From Methanomassiliicoccaceae archaeon (GTDB lineage Archaea; Thermoplasmatota; Thermoplasmata; Methanomassiliicoccales; Methanomethylophilaceae): DNA of 16,739 nucleotides. Under the pieces are notes generated by a model, which searched no databases, was not told the origin of the DNA, and saw only the letters and a list, made by a program, of their open reading frames with translations. Of the stretch, positions 6,122 through 12,858 are shown in pieces; positions within the stretch are counted from its first letter, which is position 1; the number at the start of each line of letters is the position of its first letter. The stretch covers positions 1-16,739 of the forward strand of contig WRNI01000012.1 of the NCBI GenBank assembly GCA_009776695.1, written 5' to 3'. The position numbers and the translations under genes are program-made.

Positions 6122-7266
6122 CACCGGCACCCGATGCAAAGGACCGCCGCGGCCGCACCGAAGAGATAAGATCGGACATCATGGAAAGGACGCTGTCCGA
6201 GATATCACGCATAGGCACATTATCGTTCACCGCATCAGACGTAAAGAATGCATTGGGAAAGGACCGTCTCGGTATTGAGGATCTCGCCGCTCTCCTGTCC
6301 CCCGCCGCCGAAGGGCGTCTTGAGGACATGGCCGTCAGAGCGAAAGAAGAAAAGCAAAGGTATTTCGGTAATTCGGTAACAATATTCACTCCTCTTTACG
6401 TATCGAACCATTGCGACAACGGCTGCGTATATTGCGGCTTCAGCAGGGACAACGACATCAGGAGGGCGAAGCTCTCCGATAAAGAGATAAGGTCGGAGAT
6501 GGAAAAGATCGCCGCGTCCGGTCTCACCGAGATAATGATACTCACAGGCGAATCAAGGAAGGAGTCCGACACGGAGTTCATCGGCGGATGCGTCAGAACG
6601 GCGTCTGAATTTTTCAAGAACGTAGGCATCGAAGTATATCCGCTGAACAGCGGCGAATACGGATATCTGCATGAATGCGGCGCAGACAATGTGACGGTGT
6701 TCCAGGAGACGTACGATCCGGTGACGTATGCGAACGTTCATCCCTTCGGTCCGAAAAGGGATTTCGCGTACAGGTTCGATTCGCAGGAAAGAGCGCTCAT
6801 CGGAGGGATGCGGGGCGCTGCGTTCGGCGCCCTTCTGGGACTGGGGGATTTCAGGAACGATGCGATGGCGTGCGGAATTCACGCGTATCTGCTGCAGAGA
6901 AAATATCCTCACGGCGAGATATCGTTCTCACTGCCGAGGCTGAGACCGTTCATCAACGGAAAATATATCAGCGAAACAGTAACGGAAAAGCAGTTATTAC
7001 AGGCAGCGCTGGCATACAGGATATTCATGCCGTTCGCCGGACAGACGATATCATCGCGGGAAAGTCAGAAATTCAGGGACAATATCGTCGGACTCAGCGC
7101 GACAAGAATATCCGCGGGCGTTTCGGTAGGCATCGGCGGACACGCGGAAGAGAGCAAAGGCGACGGACAATTCGATATAGCGGATACCAGAAGCGTCCGG
7201 GAGATAAGAAAGGCGCTGACCGAAAGAGGTCTGCAGCCGGTGTTCAACGATTACGTGAGAGTATGA
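6118..7266 (+). CDS. thiH: Radical SAM tyrosine lyase ThiH
   Basis: Cleaves tyrosine with a 5'-deoxyadenosyl radical to give dehydroglycine (the glycine unit of thiazole) and p-cresol; it works without oxygen, unlike the glycine oxidase ThiO. The 382-aa protein has an N-terminal helical region and then the cluster motif CDNGCVYCGF with Cys 99, 103 and 106 (CxxxCxxC). TGESRKES, FQETYDPVTYANVHP and the GISVGIGGH-like end (SAGVSVGIGGHAEE, about 337-350) are typical of ThiH. ATG 6118 is chosen for the ATGA overlap with thiG; ATG 6181 is possible and would remove 21 charged residues. The stop overlaps the tenI start. p-Cresol would be a by-product of the pathway. Confidence 0.94.
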   Translation: MTPAPDAKDRRGRTEEIRSDIMERTLSEISRIGTLSFTASDVKNALGKDRLGIEDLAALLSPAAEGRLEDMAVRAKEEKQRYFGNSVTIFTPLYVSNHCDNGCVYCGFSRDNDIRRAKLSDKEIRSEMEKIAASGLTEIMILTGESRKESDTEFIGGCVRTASEFFKNVGIEVYPLNSGEYGYLHECGADNVTVFQETYDPVTYANVHPFGPKRDFAYRFDSQERALIGGMRGAAFGALLGLGDFRNDAMACGIHAYLLQRKYPHGEISFSLPRLRPFINGKYISETVTEKQLLQAALAYRIFMPFAGQTISSRESQKFRDNIVGLSATRISAGVSVGIGGHAEESKGDGQFDIADTRSVREIRKALTERGLQPVFNDYVRV

Positions 7267-7871
7267 TCATATCAGTAACAGACAGAAAGATAAGCGCTTC
7301 GCCCAACGTTACGGATCAGATAAGAATGATCGCCGCTGCACATCCGGACATGATGATATTGAGAGAGAAAGATATGCCGGAAGAGGAGTACGGACGTCTT
7401 GCATCAGAGTGCCTGCGCATATGCGCCGACAGCAATGTAAAATTCTGCATCAACTCGTTCGTAAGAACGGCGATCGCGCTGGGATGCGAATACGTTCAGA
7501 TACCGTTCGCCATGCTTGCCGACGAAAATGTGAAATTAAGCGGATTCCGTGAGTTATGGGTGTCGGTGCATTCGGTCAGCGAAGCGGTGTACGCAGAGAA
7601 AAACGGTGCGACGCACCTGATATTCGGGAACGTGTTCGAAACAACATGCAAGCCCGGTCTTGAAGGCAAAGGCATGAAAGAACTGAAAGAAGTATGCGAT
7701 TCTGTTAAAATACCGGTGTTCGCAATAGGCGGCATCGGCGCGGACAACGCCGCCGACGTAATGGCCGCCGGATGCGAAGGGATATGCGTCAGAAGCTTCC
7801 TGATGTCATCGGACGATCCGGCATCGTCGATGGCCGAGCTCAGGAAAAGCATCCGTTCCGGTCGCATTTGA
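7263..7871 (+). CDS. tenI: TenI-like thiazole tautomerase (ThiE superfamily)
   Basis: In B. subtilis TenI aromatises the ThiG product by a tautomer shift. From ATG 7263, overlapping the thiH TGA, the protein is 202 aa, a normal TenI/ThiE barrel. TenI rather than ThiE is indicated by SVHSVSEAVYAEKNGATHLI, then FGNVFETTCKPGLEGKG (about 121-137), then PVFAIGGIGADNAADV. The ThiE motifs INDR and HLGQ are absent (INSF and VQIP stand in their place). One oddity: the B. subtilis histidine in FGHVFE, reported as catalytic, is Asn 123 here. Being last in a thiSFGH operon fits the tautomerase role. Thiamine-phosphate synthase cannot be fully excluded, and no other coupling enzyme is present in the window. 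Confidence 0.8.
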   Translation: MIISVTDRKISASPNVTDQIRMIAAAHPDMMILREKDMPEEEYGRLASECLRICADSNVKFCINSFVRTAIALGCEYVQIPFAMLADENVKLSGFRELWVSVHSVSEAVYAEKNGATHLIFGNVFETTCKPGLEGKGMKELKEVCDSVKIPVFAIGGIGADNAADVMAAGCEGICVRSFLMSSDDPASSMAELRKSIRSGRI

Positions 7872-7873
7872 TG

Positions 7874-7932
7874 AATATATAAAACAATTGTTGATATAGA
7901 ATCAATTGTTAATATAGAAAAGATATTATATG
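7874..7932 (+). promoter_or_regulatory. Promoter region of the surface protein with an 18-bp tandem repeat
   Basis: Two adjoining 18-bp units, CAATTGTTGATATAGAAT (7885-7902) and CAATTGTTAATATAGAAA (7903-7920), differ at two positions. Each starts with the palindrome CAATTG. AATATATAAAA (7874-7884) is one TATA candidate, predicting a start near 7908 and a leader of about 45 nt with the repeats at the transcript start. ATTATAT (7924-7930) is another and would give a nearly leaderless message for the ATG at 7953. The repeats look like paired operator sites. Confidence 0.5.
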
Positions 7933-7952
7933 CATACGGATAAACACCGTGC

Positions 7953-10900
7953 ATGAAAAACAACGGATATATACGTGATCAGAACGGACATCCGAAGGGA
8001 CAGGCGGGAAGAACGTATCGAAATACAGCGAAAAAGCTCACGGCCGCGATCGTTGTGACAGCATTGGCGTTCCTGCTCGCAGTGTCCGTTGTTCATGACA
8101 CGAACGCTGATACCGACACCATCATCGGAGCGGACACAGGCAGCATATCCGAGCTCCGTGACGAAATGATGAACGCGACAGAGGATATCGAGCTGACCCT
8201 TACAAGCGATCTCGTCAGCGATCTCCTGCTGATCGGCGGCGATTCGGCGATCACGATAGATCATGATTTTAACATAACGATCATCGGCGGCGACCCGCTT
8301 GTAACGAAGGCAGGCACTCTGCACTTTAACATCATAAATAACGGTGCAGGAACGATAAGGTTCGAAAACGTCATAATTCAGAACAGCGGCGCGAACTCCG
8401 GAGGCATGAGACTCGAAGGCGGCAATTATGAGTTTGCCAACTGCGAGTTCTCAGGGCTCACAAGAACTGCCGTGGTATTTGCAGGCGCACATAACGACGC
8501 CTCGTTCATCAGCTGCACATTCGAGAACAATACCAGCAGAGCGGTCACTCTGGCGCAGGGAGACCTGTCGGACAGGGCAGAGTACAGCTTCATTGATTGT
8601 TTGTTCCTCGGTAACACAGTCACGAACTCCGGAGGAGGGGCAATACGCATAACGGGCTCACATTTCACTCTGGACATCGACGGATGCGCGTTCATTGAGA
8701 ATAAAGCGATCGGAACAGGAACAGGATCCGGCAGCAACAACACGGTGGACGGCGGTGCGTTATACGTAAGCACCGACTGGGCAACGGGCGGTGTTCTGAA
8801 CATATATGATTCTTATTTCGAGAAGAATTTCGCGCAGGACGACGGCGGTGCGGTGATCGTCATCGGTGCCAAATATTACACAGGCATAGCAAGCAGCATC
8901 GTAAATTCCACGTTCTACGGCAACACTGTCGCTGGGGCGCACTACGGAAAGACCCTGTTCGGATTTCCCATTTGGTGCACCGACGGGTCAGGCGGAGCGA
9001 TCAACTACTTCGGACTTACCGAATCAGAGATAACGCATTGTACGTTCTACGATAACGGGATCACGAACAAGTTGCCCGACGGTGTCACCGGATCGAATTG
9101 GGGGAGCGTCGGCGGAGGCGGAGCAATAGCCGTGGACACGGGCGAGGACATCAAGACCAACGATGAACTTCCCTCGATGCCGAAACTGACGAATAACATA
9201 TTCGTAGGCAACTATGTCTCAAATCCGATGAGCCAGTCGCTCATCAACACCATCGGGCTTTTCGGCGACATCAAAGAGAGATCGAAGACCGGTAACGTAT
9301 TCGTCCTTCCGATGTGCGACAGGGACTTCCAGGGAGTTCCTTTCGGAACGGACCCGCGCATGCTGCAGAACAACGGCAACATAGGTTACGATAACGGCAA
9401 CTGGGATACATACGGTAATTCGAAACCCAACGGTTACACGAACAACGGGATAAACCTGGCCGCCGGCATACAGGTGAAGAACATTTTTGCCAATTACAAT
9501 AACACGGCGAAGGACGGAGACCCGAACACCGCGATACCGACGGAATACGGCGATCCCGTCGGTGCCGCCGGAAGCGCCGTATTCAGGAAATGTTTCATTC
9601 CTTCGCCCACGTCCAATGAGCTGTACCGCGACGGCTCAACGCCGTATGTCAACGAAGTTCCTTACGATACGCTGGGGAACATGCGTGACACATTCCCCAA
9701 CGCCGGCGCGGTGGAAATATACTGGACGATGTTCAATCCGGGTGCCGGCGCCGGCTGGACGGACGCCGTGCCCTCGGAGGTCGTCAACCCTGACAACCCG
9801 TCCGAGACGTTCCTTGTTATCAAAAGTCAGGCGTTCGCAACGAACAACAGCTATTACGTGATGACAGCGACGGGGATACCCGGCGATCCGTCAGGCATAC
9901 TTAACGCAATGCCTCGCTCGGCGATAGAGCATTCATCGCCGGACTACGGGTTCATGGGATGGCGCAGCAGCATTCCCGATCTTGACTGGAGCGGATACGC
10001 CGCGTGGGCGTACGATAACGGTCATACGGAACTTACGGTCGAGGAGTTCCTGAGCACGCATCCTCTTTCGGATCTTCCGGACGAGGCGTTCCCTCTGTAC
10101 CAGCCCGGTGACGTGATAAGGTCGGAGAAGCAGACGCTGACAGCGGAATGGTCACTGGACGAGTACAGAGTGGACTTCCATCTGAATTATGCCGTTGACC
10201 CGGTATGGTACAGTTCCGCGGAGCCCGGGAGAGAGGCGCCGAGGATAAACATCGTGACGGGAAGCACCATAACGGCACCGCTTGACCCGTACCGCTCAAC
10301 GTATCTGTTCCTCAGCTGGTATAAGGACGCATCGTGCACCGACGCCTGGGACTTCGATTCGGATATTGTAACGGAAGACATCATACTTTACGCGAAATGG
10401 GACCTTGACCCGGAGGCCTGGGCGCTGGTGACCTTTGAATCGAACGGCGGTTCCTATGTCGCGCCGTTATATGTTGTCAAAGGAAGCACCATAGCGGAGC
10501 CGGCGCCTCCGGTGAGAACGACATACATATTCGGAGGATGGTTCACCGACGACGTAACGTTCGCGAACGCGTTCATCTTTGACGCCGACACAGTGGACGG
10601 CGACATAACGCTGTACGCAAAATGGGACCACGACCCGAATGACTGGTGGATGGTGACATTCGAACCGAACAACGGAGACGACGAATGGTACGCGTGGGTC
10701 TTAAAAGGCGATCCCGTCGACGAACCTTCGGTCCCGGTCAAGACGAAGCTGACGTTCGACGCGTGGTACCTTGGCGTCATAAAGTGGGATTTCGACGACG
10801 GTGTGGACGATAACATCACACTTACGGCAAGTTACAACGCAACGGTGACTTTAATATCAACGGCGGATGCATCGTTCGAATATACTGTGGATGACTGGGC

Positions 10901-11468
10901 GACCACGGAAGGAACATTCGACATACCTGCCAAAGGCAGTTACACAATAACGATGCCGGAAGGGACAGCGTTTGAAATAAAGGTCGTGTCCGAGCATGAA
11001 GGCTGCGAGATAACATGGAATGACAGTATCATCATACAGAACGGTACGCTGTATGCGAACACAGCCGACGTCAGCATAGAAGTGACGGTAACGTTCATAT
11101 CCGACGACGGAGCACCGTCATCATGGATGTGGATGCTTATTGTGTTTGCAGGTCTGCTGTTCCTGCTGATATTCCTTGATGACGATGACGACGAGATATT
11201 CGGAAAAGTTACGAAGAACGGCGAAGGTCTTGCGTCCGTCACGATATCATACGTAACGGACGGCATCACAAGAACGGTCACCACTGACAATGACGGCGAT
11301 TATTCCATACCGACAGAAAAAGGCAAGGACGTGATCATCACCGACATCAGAGCGGAAGGCCACACCTTCGATGTGATCACAAAGGACGGCATCGCATGTT
11401 CGCTGCCTGCATCAATACGCACAGAGAAAGAGAGGACAAGAGTGAACATCATGATGCAGAATGAGTAA
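7953..11468 (+). CDS. Large secreted adhesin-like protein: beta-helix, InlB-type repeats, TM, C-terminal beta domain
   Basis: A 1171-aa predicted surface protein. A basic N-terminus and hydrophobic segment (about 29-47, KKLTAAIVVTALAFLLAVSV) form a signal peptide or anchor, with possible cleavage near 52. Residues about 60-540 are a parallel beta-helix, with short strands and recurring GGAI/GGAL and FxxN motifs like those of polymorphic outer-membrane or pectate-lyase-like proteins. A degenerate then three clear InlB B-type repeats follow (about 600-735, 738-816, 822-891, 895-960), each with FxSNGG, GSTI, P..P.R..Y.F.GW and LYAKWD, joined by DxDPxxW linkers. After a further beta domain comes a membrane helix (about 1056-1073), then DDDDDE, then a carboxypeptidase-regulatory-like beta-sandwich (about 1080-1140). 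The ligand is unknown; attachment to host, plant or neighbouring cells is inference. It is the largest gene here and a single unbroken frame. Confidence 0.85.
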   Translation: MKNNGYIRDQNGHPKGQAGRTYRNTAKKLTAAIVVTALAFLLAVSVVHDTNADTDTIIGADTGSISELRDEMMNATEDIELTLTSDLVSDLLLIGGDSAITIDHDFNITIIGGDPLVTKAGTLHFNIINNGAGTIRFENVIIQNSGANSGGMRLEGGNYEFANCEFSGLTRTAVVFAGAHNDASFISCTFENNTSRAVTLAQGDLSDRAEYSFIDCLFLGNTVTNSGGGAIRITGSHFTLDIDGCAFIENKAIGTGTGSGSNNTVDGGALYVSTDWATGGVLNIYDSYFEKNFAQDDGGAVIVIGAKYYTGIASSIVNSTFYGNTVAGAHYGKTLFGFPIWCTDGSGGAINYFGLTESEITHCTFYDNGITNKLPDGVTGSNWGSVGGGGAIAVDTGEDIKTNDELPSMPKLTNNIFVGNYVSNPMSQSLINTIGLFGDIKERSKTGNVFVLPMCDRDFQGVPFGTDPRMLQNNGNIGYDNGNWDTYGNSKPNGYTNNGINLAAGIQVKNIFANYNNTAKDGDPNTAIPTEYGDPVGAAGSAVFRKCFIPSPTSNELYRDGSTPYVNEVPYDTLGNMRDTFPNAGAVEIYWTMFNPGAGAGWTDAVPSEVVNPDNPSETFLVIKSQAFATNNSYYVMTATGIPGDPSGILNAMPRSAIEHSSPDYGFMGWRSSIPDLDWSGYAAWAYDNGHTELTVEEFLSTHPLSDLPDEAFPLYQPGDVIRSEKQTLTAEWSLDEYRVDFHLNYAVDPVWYSSAEPGREAPRINIVTGSTITAPLDPYRSTYLFLSWYKDASCTDAWDFDSDIVTEDIILYAKWDLDPEAWALVTFESNGGSYVAPLYVVKGSTIAEPAPPVRTTYIFGGWFTDDVTFANAFIFDADTVDGDITLYAKWDHDPNDWWMVTFEPNNGDDEWYAWVLKGDPVDEPSVPVKTKLTFDAWYLGVIKWDFDDGVDDNITLTASYNATVTLISTADASFEYTVDDWATTEGTFDIPAKGSYTITMPEGTAFEIKVVSEHEGCEITWNDSIIIQNGTLYANTADVSIEVTVTFISDDGAPSSWMWMLIVFAGLLFLLIFLDDDDDEIFGKVTKNGEGLASVTISYVTDGITRTVTTDNDGDYSIPTEKGKDVIITDIRAEGHTFDVITKDGIACSLPASIRTEKERTRVNIMMQNE

Positions 11469-11514
11469 GAGAATGCCGGATGCACGACCAGCCATAGCAA
11501 TAAAAGCTGTCGGT

Positions 11515-11533
11515 CCGTTCATCATATGAACGG
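11515..11533. terminator. Perfect inverted repeat after the surface protein gene
   Basis: CCGTTCAT (11515-11522), a CAT loop, then ATGAACGG (11526-11533). It lies 47 bp past the stop of the surface protein and about 105 bp before the antitoxin gene. It could end the long transcript or serve as an operator for the antitoxin; it lacks a T-run. Confidence 0.35.
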
Positions 11534-11639
11534 TCTCTGCGCAATCTATGTAAACAATGCGGACGTACAGAAAGAATGACGGCGCCGTTGCAAGGTCACC
11601 GTCGAAAAAGGCGATAAGAACTCACAGAGGGCACGTAAT

Positions 11640-11861
11640 ATGTATTCACAGATCAATGTTGACCGCAGGAATCTGTCGATCATGGGTGTTCCGTTCCCTG
11701 ACGCAGAGACGTTGGAGAGCACTGCAGCGGCGATCGGGTCCAATATGTTCGAGGGATTCCGGCCGACACGCAAAGGGATAGAGATCATCCGTGACTATTG
11801 TCTCGGTAAACTGACAATTGAACAATTGGCCGTTATTTCCGCAGAGAGATCCTATGAGTAA
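11640..11861 (+). CDS. VbhA-like Fic antitoxin, now orphan
   Basis: A 73-aa protein ending in the arrangement typical of small class I Fic inhibitors. S34-N-M-F-E38-G39 fits the (S/T)xxxE(G/N) inhibitory motif, in which the glutamate blocks ATP gamma-phosphate placement in the Fic active site. It is followed by RPTRKGIEIIRDYCLGKLTIEQL, like the second half of VbhA-family antitoxins. The ribosome site GAGGGCAC lies upstream of ATG 11640. The stop (11859-11861) overlaps the start of a 23-codon frame that reads like the first residues of a Fic protein, so this was once an overlapping antitoxin-toxin pair. No intact toxin is left nearby. It may now be inert, or it may inhibit a Fic protein encoded elsewhere. 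Confidence 0.6.
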   Translation: MYSQINVDRRNLSIMGVPFPDAETLESTAAAIGSNMFEGFRPTRKGIEIIRDYCLGKLTIEQLAVISAERSYE

Positions 11862-11925
11862 TTACACATACATTGATCCGACATTCTGTCACGTTCAGGT
11901 TCTGTGCCGCGGTCGCTGTTCCTGA
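11854..11925 (+). pseudogene. Remnant of the 5' end of a fic toxin gene
   Basis: ATG 11854 begins MSNYTYIDPTF, very like the opening (YxYIDP) of Fic proteins paired with VbhA-type antitoxins. The frame passes VQVL, where Fic proteins usually have VLRN, and stops at TGA 11923-11925. Immediately after a presumed one-base shift, another frame reads AVPDVTEL, compatible with the next conserved stretch (GIxDxxEL). Beyond that the sequence belongs to the opposing Zeta-like gene, which ends at 11928. The Fic core motif HPFREGNGR is absent. The call rests on a short stretch and on the antitoxin context. Confidence 0.45.
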
Positions 11926-11927
11926 TG

Positions 11928-12536
11928 TCACAGAACTTTATCTGCATCCGAATAATGAGAAAATATGTATTTCTCGACCCACGGTACGTCCGACGGTCTT
12001 TTCAGGATGCTCATTCTATTGCCGTTCTTTGAAAAGACAAGGGCCGGCATTTTACCGCTGTTATCGAAGACATATGCCATATCTGCGAGAGCTATGTATT
12101 CCTTCAGATAATTCATAGCTCTGTCATATCGAGAGAATATCTTTGAGTGTTCAACGTCGTGTCCGCCTTTCTCAACCCTTTTCTGAACTCTCCGGCAACA
12201 AAGCTCCGCATTCTCCAAAGATACGAACACAAGGTGTATCTCATATCCGTTCGTCTTGGCCTCCGTAACGAAGTCGATCTTCTCCTGTGTCGATGCCAGG
12301 GTTTCGAGACCGAATGAAACTTTGTTTTTAAGAAGGCCTCTTCTCAGAGCTTCGCACTGTATCAGAGCGAAAAGGTATCTTTCGGTCTCATCCTCAATGT
12401 CCGTGAGCGAACGGGCATAGTTGTCGGGATTGATTATATTCTCTCCGTAGTCCTTCGATATGCCTGTTGACGTAACTATCGAAGACTTACCGGAACCGTT
12501 GGGCCCGGCGATGATCAGAAGTCTGGGAGCCGGCAA
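11928..12536 (-). CDS. Zeta-toxin-like P-loop kinase/ATPase (COG4185 type)
   Basis: A 202-aa P-loop protein of the Zeta/COG4185 group; Zeta toxins phosphorylate UDP-N-acetylglucosamine, but the substrate of this branch is not known. Motifs: Walker A GPNGSGKSS (11-19), NPDNYARSL (about 36-44), SFGLETLASTQEKI (about 74-87, the FETVLS-like active-site block, Glu 78), HLVFVSL (101-107), then CCRRVQKRVEKGGHDV (about 113-128) with the arginines and KGGHDV of this family, and ADMAYVFDNSG (about 151-161). The start is unusual: TTG at 12536 is the only likely codon, with GAGTGAT 4-10 bp before it. The gene begins 4 bp after a 47-codon gene on the same strand, a typical two-gene toxin-antitoxin arrangement. 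An archaeon without murein would need a different target from the bacterial Zeta substrate. Confidence 0.75.
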   Translation of the reverse strand: MPAPRLLIIAGPNGSGKSSIVTSTGISKDYGENIINPDNYARSLTDIEDETERYLFALIQCEALRRGLLKNKVSFGLETLASTQEKIDFVTEAKTNGYEIHLVFVSLENAELCCRRVQKRVEKGGHDVEHSKIFSRYDRAMNYLKEYIALADMAYVFDNSGKMPALVFSKNGNRMSILKRPSDVPWVEKYIFSHYSDADKVL

Positions 12537-12540
12537 CGTA

Positions 12541-12684
12541 TCACTCTTTTTTATTGCATGGCTTTCTCTTCTTCAGTTCGGACGATGATACCGGGTCGAA
12601 TTTGGATCTGTACGCAAAGTCGGATCCCTCTCCCACTTTTGATACCTTTTTGAGGAACTCTTTTGAACCAATGTAGGATTCCAT
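12541..12684 (-). CDS. 47-aa protein, candidate antitoxin partner of the Zeta-like kinase
   Basis: ATG 12684 to TGA 12541-12543 encodes a small basic protein beginning MESYIGSKEFLKKVSKVGEG and ending KKRKPCNKKE. A clear ribosome site, AGGTG, lies eight bases before the ATG, and a TATA-like element stands about 30-40 bp upstream, so this short frame is likely real. I know no named family for it. Its place directly upstream of, and 4 bp from, a Zeta-like kinase suggests an antitoxin or cofactor. It may fold only on binding its partner; about ten of its 47 residues are lysine. Confidence 0.55.
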   Translation of the reverse strand: MESYIGSKEFLKKVSKVGEGSDFAYRSKFDPVSSSELKKRKPCNKKE

Positions 12685-12713
12685 CGCAACACCTGCAGAA
12701 AACAAATCGTTAC

Positions 12714-12724
12714 CTTTATTTAAT
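12714..12724 (-). promoter_or_regulatory. TATA-like element of the Zeta-like operon
   Basis: CATTAAATAAA on the minus strand, 30-40 bp before the ATG at 12684. It lies only 16 bp beyond the 3' end of the tRNA gene, so the operon seems to have its own promoter directly behind the tRNA. Confidence 0.4.
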
Positions 12725-12739
12725 GATGTTTGAGTCAGG

Positions 12740-12812
12740 TGGGCCCGCCCGGATTTGAACCGGAGTCAATAGGTCCCGAACCTACAAGGATACCAAGCTA
12801 CCCCACGGGCCC
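12740..12812 (-). tRNA. tRNA-Pro (anticodon CGG)
   Basis: The 73-nt minus-strand sequence folds as a cloverleaf. The acceptor stem pairs GGGCCCG with CGGGCCC, followed by discriminator A. The anticodon stem pairs GTAGG with CCTAT and its loop TTCGGGA places CGG as anticodon with G37, usual for proline. The T arm is TCCGG-TTCAAAT-CCGGG. The variable loop is short. After the discriminator the genome reads CCT, so the CCA end is added by enzyme. No intron is present. It reads proline codon CCG. Confidence 0.93.
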
Positions 12813-12835
12813 ACGCATGCGGAGAATCCGCTTTA

Positions 12836-12844
12836 ATGATAAAA
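12836..12844 (-). promoter_or_regulatory. TATA-like box for tRNA-Pro
   Basis: TTTTATCAT on the minus strand is centred about 28 bp before the tRNA 5' end (12812), the expected spacing in archaea. It falls in the 46-bp gap after the aconitase stop. Confidence 0.45.
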
Positions 12845-12858
12845 GCGTTTGGTTCATC

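Noticed and set aside
11546..11788. 80-aa minus-strand frame opposite the antitoxin gene
   Set aside because: It is antisense to a better supported gene with an SxxxEG motif and ribosome site.
12738..12740. Encoded CCA end on tRNA-Pro
   Set aside because: The bases after the discriminator read CCT, not CCA.
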